Notes under the pieces: model-generated
What the model saw: only the letters and a program-made list of their open reading frames with translations
Database searches by the model: none
Told to the model about the DNA's origin: nothing
Position numbers and translations under genes: made by a program
Part shown: positions 6,528 to 11,494 of the stretch, one piece after another
Layout of the letters: every line of letters begins with the position of its first letter
How positions within the stretch are numbered: position 1 is the first letter of the stretch
Assembly: GCA_030671645.1 (NCBI GenBank)
Contig: DAOVHV010000020.1
Location: forward strand, 1 to 11,494
Direction of reading: 5' to 3'
Origin: a bacterium
GTDB taxonomy: Bacteria; Bipolaricaulota; Bipolaricaulia; UBA7950; UBA9294
DNA length: 11,494 nucleotides

Positions 6528-7291
6528 TCCTGATTCTCATCATTGCGGGGGCCGTCCTGATCTTCCGACGTCCGACGCCTGTTCAAGAGAGCAACTTGTC
6601 GGCCAAGCAGATCGTGTTGACCGGCCACCGAGACGACGGAAGTCCGGCCTGGTCCATTCAAGCTCAAACCGGATCGTTGGATGAAGTCGACGGAATGCTG
6701 GAATCCGTCGAACTCACGTTCTTCAGGGACGGGGATGCCCACATCGTTGTGAGAGGGGATCAATTGTCCCGCGATTCAGGAGGCACCACATTGTCCGGAT
6801 CGATTCACGTCAACCAAGCCGATGCCCTGTCGCTGGAAACCAAGACCATCTTCTGGGACGAACGAAACGACGTTCTGGAAGCCGGCCCCGTCACCATCGA
6901 AATGGAGCTGGCCTCGATCGAAGCGGGCGCCTTTCAACACGATCTTGGAAAAGACCTGACGACGCTTACCCGCGGCGTCGAGGGCCAACTGACCCAGGAC
7001 AACACGGAGTACATCGTTCGCTCCGATTCCGCGGAGGCAACATCGGACCAGCTGGCCTTGTTGGGAAACGTTTTGATACAATCCGAAGACGGCGATACCT
7101 ATCGTTGTCAGCGACTAGAATCCGATACCTCGGGATCGTCGATCCGTTTGATCGGAGAGGTCTCCGGTTGGTGGCAGGAAAGTGCGTTTTCGGCCGGCGC
7201 CGTGCAGTTGGATGCCGCCGGCATCCGCTTACGCGGTGACGTGATCATCGACCTTGAGTTGCTTATGATGGATGAACCCCATGACGCTTGA
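6500..7291 (+). CDS. lptC: LPS export protein LptC-like, with an OstA/LptA-like C-terminal part
   Basis: Probable inner-membrane-anchored periplasmic component of the Lpt lipopolysaccharide transport bridge, which receives LPS from LptBFG. The 263-residue product begins with a single hydrophobic helix (about 4-22). A region resembling LptC beta-jellyroll follows, from about 33 to 150. Residues about 170-250 (pattern AEATSDQLALLGNVLIQSEDG and similar) look like the OstA/LptA fold. E. coli LptC is about 191 residues, so this one is long. The ATG at 6500 was chosen because it places the membrane anchor at the N-terminus; the frame is open further upstream only as a shadow of pyrG. The ribosome binding site is weak and the start lies 28 nt inside pyrG, so coupling is likely. 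It overlaps lptB by 20 nt. Similarity is low; the call depends strongly on the lptB neighbour. Confidence 0.8.
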   Translation: MSRTTILVLVLILIIAGAVLIFRRPTPVQESNLSAKQIVLTGHRDDGSPAWSIQAQTGSLDEVDGMLESVELTFFRDGDAHIVVRGDQLSRDSGGTTLSGSIHVNQADALSLETKTIFWDERNDVLEAGPVTIEMELASIEAGAFQHDLGKDLTTLTRGVEGQLTQDNTEYIVRSDSAEATSDQLALLGNVLIQSEDGDTYRCQRLESDTSGSSIRLIGEVSGWWQESAFSAGAVQLDAAGIRLRGDVIIDLELLMMDEPHDA

Positions 7292-8018
7292 AGCCAGAGG
7301 CCTCACCAAATCATACCGGCGGCGGACCGTTGTGCACGGTCTCAGCTTGTCTGTCGAGCGCGGCCAGATCGTGGGATTGCTCGGACCCAACGGAGCCGGG
7401 AAGACAACGACTTTCTACATGATGATCGGGTTCATTTCAGCTGACGCGGGGCAAGTGTTGCTTGATTCCACAGACATCTCACGCCTTCCGTTCTTCAAGC
7501 GCGCCCGTTTGGGCATCGGCTACCTTCCCCAGGAACCATCCGTGTTCACTAAAGCAACTGTCGCCGAGAATCTGGATCTGGCCATCGAATGGCATGCCGG
7601 ACGCAATGCCGATCCAAAGTTTCGCGATCAACTGCTCGATGAATTCGGACTCAATGCGCTGAGACATCAGGTCGCAGGCACGTTGTCCTCAGGAGAACGC
7701 CGACGATTGGAGATCGCACGAACACTGGCCACCACACCCAGCCATGTGCTGCTTGACGAGCCATTCTCGGGCATCGATCCGATTTCTATCACTGACTTAC
7801 AGAGTGAGATTATCGCCCTCAAGGAGCGCAACATCGGGGTCGTCATTACCGATCACAACGTACGCGATACGCTTTCGATCACCGATTCCGCCATTCTGAT
7901 CGATCGCGGTCAATTGATCGCAGCAGGCACGCCCGAGGAAATCGTTGCCGACCCCGAAGCTCGTCGCGTCTATTTGGGGGAGGGTTTTAGGCCGCTGAGC
8001 GAGTCAAGCTCCCTTTGA
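7272..8018 (+). CDS. lptB: LPS export ABC transporter ATP-binding protein LptB
   Basis: Cytoplasmic ATPase of the LptB2FG complex that extracts lipopolysaccharide from the inner membrane and pushes it along the Lpt bridge. The 248-residue product has Walker A GPNGAGKTT (38-46) and the family-typical GKTTTFYM and GIGYLPQE (81-88, Q-loop Q87) segments. It also has an ABC signature LSSGE (138-142), Walker B LLDEPFSGIDPIS (160-172), H-loop H195 in TDHNVRDTL, and the C-terminal RRVYLGE box characteristic of LptB. Two ATGs, at 7272 and 7281, are possible starts; neither has a strong ribosome binding site, and both lie inside the lptC 3' end, which suggests coupling. The signature motif has Ser where the first Gly of LSGGE is usual. 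The last 49 bp overlap the convergent lgt. LptF and LptG are not in the window. Confidence 0.95.
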   Translation: MNPMTLEARGLTKSYRRRTVVHGLSLSVERGQIVGLLGPNGAGKTTTFYMMIGFISADAGQVLLDSTDISRLPFFKRARLGIGYLPQEPSVFTKATVAENLDLAIEWHAGRNADPKFRDQLLDEFGLNALRHQVAGTLSSGERRRLEIARTLATTPSHVLLDEPFSGIDPISITDLQSEIIALKERNIGVVITDHNVRDTLSITDSAILIDRGQLIAAGTPEEIVADPEARRVYLGEGFRPLSESSSL

Positions 8019-8830
8019 TGAAGCTTGCGTCGCCAGATCATTACCCCGAACACGATCACAAAGACAATACTGATGGCGTGTGCAGCGCGAAGCATTCCGA
8101 CGGTCTGAAGATATGTGTATCCGCCCGTCGTGACTTCAATCACTCGTTGTTTACCCAACCACAAGCTGTCGGCCCGGGTGAAGCTGACGATGGAACGGGC
8201 CATCGCATAGAGGATGAAGTACATGGCCGTCGAGAACCCGTCGCGGAACCCCTTTTTCCGAATGCCCCACAGGAATGCGAAGATGACCAAGTTCAGAATC
8301 ATCTCGTAAATCATCGAGGGATGGGTGACTTGTCCCGGAAATGCCATCCCAGCCGGCGATTCGGCAGGGAAGCGAAGGCCCCAAGGCAGGGTGGTGGGAA
8401 GACCGAATGCGTCGCCGTTGGTGAAGTTGCCGATTCGCCCAATGGCTTGTCCGAGAATCAAGCTGGGAGCCAACGCATCGGTTAACGCCCAAAAGCGAGC
8501 CTTCTTGAGGCGAGCGAACAGATAAACGACCAGAATCCCGGCCAGCACCCCACCGTGAATGGCCAAGCCTCCTTGCCAGAGTTTGAAGATGTCCAAAGGG
8601 CTTGTGCCGTAGTAGTCCCAGTGAAAGATCACGTAGTAAAGGCGCGCCCCGATGATGGCGCTCGGAACTGTCCACAACAGCAAATCGAGCAGATTATCCG
8701 TCGAAAGTCCGAGTTCCTTGCGGCGTGCTTCTCGGGTCAATAGGAAGAAACCAAGAGCAATCGCGATGACGTACATCAAACCATAGTACCGAACTGTAAT
8801 CGGGCCGATCTGAAACAGAATCGGGTGCAT
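7970..8830 (-). CDS. lgt: Prolipoprotein diacylglyceryl transferase Lgt
   Basis: Inner-membrane enzyme that transfers diacylglycerol from phosphatidylglycerol to the lipobox cysteine, the first step of lipoprotein maturation. The 286-residue product is polytopic and starts with the usual HPILFQIGP and VRYYGLMY segments. Visible functional residues (E. coli numbering from memory in brackets) are Y16 (Y26), H92 in IHGG (H103), the signature GRIGNFTNGDAFG with R132 (R143), N135 (N146) and G143 (G154), the HP..YE block near 170-176, and R212 (R239). D140 and S216 occupy the positions of E151 and E243. The ATG at 8828-8830 was chosen on homology and because a strong Shine-Dalgarno sequence precedes it. 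A longer in-frame extension to 9049 is only antisense to lnt. The 3' end overlaps lptB by 49 bp; lnt diverges 34 bp away. Confidence 0.95.
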   Translation of the reverse strand: MHPILFQIGPITVRYYGLMYVIAIALGFFLLTREARRKELGLSTDNLLDLLLWTVPSAIIGARLYYVIFHWDYYGTSPLDIFKLWQGGLAIHGGVLAGILVVYLFARLKKARFWALTDALAPSLILGQAIGRIGNFTNGDAFGLPTTLPWGLRFPAESPAGMAFPGQVTHPSMIYEMILNLVIFAFLWGIRKKGFRDGFSTAMYFILYAMARSIVSFTRADSLWLGKQRVIEVTTGGYTYLQTVGMLRAAHAISIVFVIVFGVMIWRRKLHQRELDSLSGLKPSPK

Positions 8831-8837
8831 GCCTCCC

Positions 8838-8843
8838 CCTCCC
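8838..8843 (-). promoter_or_regulatory. Ribosome binding site of lgt (decides the start)
   Basis: On the minus strand GGGAGG lies 7 nt before the ATG at 8828-8830, inside a purine tract (8832-8845). This fixes the lgt start at the position where the protein matches its family, and rules out the longer open frame reaching 9049. Confidence 0.75.
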
Positions 8844-8864
8844 TCGCAGTATGATAGGCAGTAT

Positions 8865-10343
8865 ATGACTCGTCTGACATGGAAAGAAACCCTATTGTCC
8901 CTGCTTTCGGGAACCCTGACCGCGTTTGCCATGCCGGGATTCGGAGTCTTCCCGTTGATTTTCGTCTCGCTTGTGCCGCTTTTCTTCGTGCTGGACAAGC
9001 GCGGCGGTTTCTGGCCCGGCTTCACCTTCGGATGTGCGTTCTTCGCCATCGATCTACGGTGGATCGCTACCTTGGCCCGGTTTCACCCCATTGTCATCGG
9101 GGGATACGTTCTGCTGGTCGTCTACTTCGCGATCGGATGCGGAATTCTCGGAGCCATGCTTGCCTGGCGCAGGCATTTACGGATTCCCACTTGGCTCATA
9201 CTGGCGCCGGCTCTGTTCGTACTCGCCGAGTATCTGCGAACGCTGGGGCCGTTGGGAATGGGCTTTTCCGCGCTGTATCAATCATTGTATCGGGTGCCGT
9301 GCCTCATCCAGTCGGCATCGGTATTCGGACCTTGGTTCATTTCGGGTATCGTTGTGGCTGTCAACGGTAGTTTGTTCGTGCTTTTTCGCAAGCGGGATTA
9401 TCGTTTCGCATTCCTTGCAGGCGGATTCGTGATTCTGCTTGCAACCTTCAGTTTGCTGCCACGTCTGCCCCAGGGGACCGACTCGATGCGAGTGGCCGTC
9501 GTGTCGTCGAAGGTTCAGCAAGAAGTCAAGCTGGACACACGCAACCTCAACGATCTCGCGACTCGCTACCTGCAACTCGGAGACGAAGCCCTTGCAGCAG
9601 ATCCCGACCTTGTCGTGTTCCCCGAATCTATCCTACCGGTCTACATTCTGCAGAATGAGACGTTGAAGAATTCGTTCGCAGACTTGGCTCGTCGTGGCGA
9701 AACGCAGATCTTGTTAGGAACGGGAGTCTACCAGGATCGCAAGATCTACAATGGCGTCGCTCTATTCTCCACGATGGGTGAGTTGGTTGGCACCTTCCAC
9801 ATGGTCCGTCCGGTTCCATTCGGTGAATACATTCCCGGACGAAGCATCTTGGAATGGCTCGGGCTGGGCACTTGGGCGCGGTCGTTCTTGCCCCTTGACT
9901 TGAGCCGAGGAGACGGATACGTCCCGCTCGCCCAGTTCGGAACACCGATATGTTTCGAATCGACCTTTCCCGGCCCCTCCCGTCAGCTAACCAAGAACGG
10001 CGCCCAGGTGTTGGTCACGGTGACGAATGATGCTTGGTTTGACGAAAGCTCCGAGTTGGCCGTTCATTTCTCGTGCGCCGTGTTCCGCGCTGTCGAGAAT
10101 CGACGTTGGGTCATCCAGTCGGCCAACGGAGGGATCTCGGGCATCGTTTCTCCCACCGGTCGCATTCTGGGAGTTCTCAGTACCGAAGGCGTTCTTACCG
10201 GAGAAGTTGAGCTGCAAACCGGGACCTCCCCGTACACTCGCTGGGGAGATTGGATCGTGCTCCTCGTCGCCGGTGCGCTTGCAGGAGGACTTCTTCTTTG
10301 GCGTTTCTTTCGTGGAAATGGAAGCGGGGGCGAGATCCGATGA
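8865..10343 (+). CDS. lnt: Apolipoprotein N-acyltransferase Lnt homologue (catalytic lysine apparently replaced)
   Basis: Lnt adds the third acyl chain to the N-terminal cysteine of lipoproteins in the inner membrane, allowing their transfer to the outer membrane. The 492-residue product has a hydrophobic N-terminal region (about 10-200, several transmembrane helices, with PGFGVFPLIFVSLVPL near 25-39). A nitrilase-type domain (about 209-460) and a C-terminal helix (about 468-485) follow. Of the Glu-Lys-Cys triad, E254 (VVFPES) and C363 (PICFES) are present, as is E321 in VPFGEY. The position of the lysine, 8 residues before E321, is M313. I chose ATG 8865 (AGG at 8856-8858, 6 nt spacing) over ATG 8829, which lacks a ribosome binding site and adds a proline-rich stretch. 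A TATGAT at 8850-8855 could be a -10 box. The stop lies inside a long hairpin. Confidence 0.9.
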   Translation: MTRLTWKETLLSLLSGTLTAFAMPGFGVFPLIFVSLVPLFFVLDKRGGFWPGFTFGCAFFAIDLRWIATLARFHPIVIGGYVLLVVYFAIGCGILGAMLAWRRHLRIPTWLILAPALFVLAEYLRTLGPLGMGFSALYQSLYRVPCLIQSASVFGPWFISGIVVAVNGSLFVLFRKRDYRFAFLAGGFVILLATFSLLPRLPQGTDSMRVAVVSSKVQQEVKLDTRNLNDLATRYLQLGDEALAADPDLVVFPESILPVYILQNETLKNSFADLARRGETQILLGTGVYQDRKIYNGVALFSTMGELVGTFHMVRPVPFGEYIPGRSILEWLGLGTWARSFLPLDLSRGDGYVPLAQFGTPICFESTFPGPSRQLTKNGAQVLVTVTNDAWFDESSELAVHFSCAVFRAVENRRWVIQSANGGISGIVSPTGRILGVLSTEGVLTGEVELQTGTSPYTRWGDWIVLLVAGALAGGLLLWRFFRGNGSGGEIR

Positions 10344-10353
10344 TCTCGCCCCC
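10326..10353. terminator. 12-bp perfect hairpin at the lnt stop codon, possible bidirectional terminator
   Basis: GGGGGCGAGATC (10326-10337) and GATCTCGCCCCC (10342-10353) are perfectly complementary with a CGAT loop. The stem includes the last lnt codons and its TGA (10341-10343). Neither flank has the T run of a classical intrinsic terminator, so it may instead stop transcription poorly, protect mRNA 3' ends, or work with the second hairpin next to it. Its place between two convergent genes supports a terminator-like role. Confidence 0.55.
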
Positions 10354-10360
10354 ATAAGGT

Positions 10361-10378
10361 ACCTCTCACAATAGAGGT
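10361..10378. terminator. Small hairpin between the lnt and PKD/TolB gene ends
   Basis: ACCTCT (10361-10366) and AGAGGT (10373-10378) form a 6-bp stem with loop CACAAT, directly beside the stop codon of the minus-strand gene (10379-10381). It fills most of the convergent gap left by the larger hairpin. No T run follows on either strand, so termination is only a guess. Confidence 0.35.
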
Positions 10379-11494
10379 CTAGCGCTTGGAGGTCGGAGAC
10401 ATGTTATTGCCGGTCTCCGTCAGTTTGGTGATGACGCCGGTGGCAAAGGTGACCTTGTAGATTTGATAGTCGCCGCTGCCATCCGCCTTGACATAACAAA
10501 TGCCGCTGCCGTCTTCGAGCCAATACGGACAGAATTCATCGTCATCAGTAGTAATGCTGGTGTTCAGCACACCAAGTCCATCGACGTAGGATTCAAGCGA
10601 TTCGGGCCCTGTACCATCAGCATCCATAACGAAGATGTCGATCTCGCCGGTATCTCGCTCTCGCGAGAAGGCAATCTTGGTTCCATCCGGAGACCAAGCC
10701 GGTTTGGAAACTCCGGCTCCCGGAGGCAGATTCAAGACCGTACTCGTAATGCCCGCAACGATGTCTGCGGGAGAAGGATCTCCATCACGGTTATCCGAAT
10801 CGAACAACTCAACTGCTGCCCCCAACGAATCATCCCACAGCCAGATCGAGCTTCCGCCCAGTGCTGTCTTGTTGGAGACGAACAGGATGTCGTCGTTCAC
10901 CGGGGAATAGGCCGGAGCGATCGCCCATGAAGGCGTCTGTGTCGTCAGCTTGGTCTGGGATCCACCCAGTGCCGTCATGGTGAAGAGCTCCCAAGATGTG
11001 GCCGAGGTTCCGTCCTCGGTATTCGAAGCATAAGCGATGGTCGATCCATCCGATGCCCAACTGGGTTGAATTTGATTGGACAGCGTCTGAACGGTCAGTT
11101 GATTCAGGCTGCCACCCGTGACCGTCATCGTCCAGATATTCCAACTCAAGCTGTCTTCGGCGGTATAGGCAATCTTGTCCCGAGTTTCCCGCACTAGATC
11201 CGGAAACAACTCGTCATCGGCAGTGTTGTTCACGGCTCCCTGATCCGTACCATCGCCCTGCATGCGATAGATGTCGTAATCGGCCACGCGATTGGCGGCA
11301 AACGTAATCATGATCGGGCCAACCGTTACAACAGCGTTCACCATTCCTATGCGGCCGTCGTTATCGGTGATCGTCAGGAGAACGGTGTAGGTTCCGGCTT
11401 CCTCATAGTCATGGGTAATCACGTCGGCCACATCCGTACCGGTGGCGTGGGTCGATCCGTCCCCGAAATCCAGATCATAGGTGGCGATCGTTCC
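10379..11494 (-). CDS. PKD domain plus TolB-like beta-propeller protein, 5' end outside the window
   Basis: 371 codons are present and the frame stays open to the right edge, so the N-terminus (and any signal peptide) is missing. Residues about 1-58 form a PKD/immunoglobulin-like domain (DLDFGDGS ... HDYEEAGTYTVLLTITDNDG). The rest is about six TolB/WD40-like (PD40) blades with recurring patterns such as QPSWASDGSTIAYAS, KPAWSPDGTKIAFSR and DIFVMDADGTG. The fourth blade carries an insert of roughly 30 residues rich in Asp and Pro. The protein ends in TAG at 10379-10381. Such proteins are usually exported and act in binding or cell-surface roles, but no specific function can be assigned. It is not a clear TolB, because TolB lacks a PKD domain and lies next to tolA/pal genes, which are absent. 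It converges on lnt across a 35-bp gap. Confidence 0.85.
   Translation of the reverse strand, partial: GTIATYDLDFGDGSTHATGTDVADVITHDYEEAGTYTVLLTITDNDGRIGMVNAVVTVGPIMITFAANRVADYDIYRMQGDGTDQGAVNNTADDELFPDLVRETRDKIAYTAEDSLSWNIWTMTVTGGSLNQLTVQTLSNQIQPSWASDGSTIAYASNTEDGTSATSWELFTMTALGGSQTKLTTQTPSWAIAPAYSPVNDDILFVSNKTALGGSSIWLWDDSLGAAVELFDSDNRDGDPSPADIVAGITSTVLNLPPGAGVSKPAWSPDGTKIAFSRERDTGEIDIFVMDADGTGPESLESYVDGLGVLNTSITTDDDEFCPYWLEDGSGICYVKADGSGDYQIYKVTFATGVITKLTETGNNMSPTSKR

Noticed and set aside
8850..8855. TATGAT as a -10 box that would give lnt a nearly leaderless transcript
   Set aside because: No -35 element at 16-18 nt spacing, and the same bases adjoin the likely ribosome binding site; kept only as a remark under lnt.
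8831..9049. In-frame N-terminal extension of lgt
   Set aside because: It is antisense to the conserved lnt 5' end, is low-complexity and basic, and the strong ribosome binding site before 8830 fixes the start.
1..11494. CRISPR array, insertion sequence, tRNA, rRNA or a phage-defence cassette
   Set aside because: Almost all bases are accounted for by recognisable housekeeping or envelope genes, and no direct-repeat array, inverted terminal repeats, transposase or cloverleaf was seen.

Overview
The window comes from a diderm (LPS-type) bacterium. It carries LptC and LptB for lipopolysaccharide export, Lgt and Lnt for lipoprotein maturation, SecG, and a PKD/TolB-like surface-type protein. Gene packing is very tight and base composition is moderately GC-rich. 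I cannot place the phylum. The gene order (pyrG-lptC-lptB without kdsA or lptA; secG-oppD-oppF-rdgB) does not match E. coli, so an uncultured or deep-branching Gram-negative lineage is plausible, but this is inference. Non-ATG starts are common: dnaJ, oppD and pyrG start with GTG, and oppF with TTG.

Layout. (1) Positions 1-1855, plus strand: the 3' part of dnaK followed 19 nt later by complete dnaJ, a classic chaperone pair. (2) Positions 1841-4752, minus strand: a compact operon read secG -> oppD -> oppF -> rdgB. It is driven by a clear sigma70-type promoter at 4805-4833, and its last gene (rdgB) converges on dnaJ with a 15-bp overlap. (3) Positions 4920-8018, plus strand: pyrG -> lptC -> lptB, with overlapping gene ends (28 and 20 nt). 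(4) lgt on the minus strand converges on lptB with a 49-bp overlap and diverges from lnt across a 34-bp gap. (5) lnt on the plus strand ends inside a 12-bp perfect hairpin and converges on a minus-strand PKD/beta-propeller gene that runs off the right edge.

Functionally the window is a housekeeping and envelope-biogenesis neighbourhood. It covers protein folding (DnaK/DnaJ), protein secretion (SecG), peptide import ATPases (OppD/OppF), nucleotide-pool sanitation (RdgB), CTP synthesis (PyrG), the LPS transport motor and its membrane partner (LptB/LptC), and the first and last steps of lipoprotein acylation (Lgt, Lnt). CTP is needed to activate Kdo and for phospholipid synthesis, so pyrG beside lpt genes makes biochemical sense.

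I found no mobile element, CRISPR array, tRNA or rRNA, and no obviously new system. The observations most worth checking are at residue level: the Lnt homologue appears to have methionine where the catalytic lysine of the Glu-Lys-Cys triad should be, Lgt differs at two normally acidic functional positions, and the LptC homologue seems to carry an extra OstA/LptA-like segment in a cluster that has no lptA.
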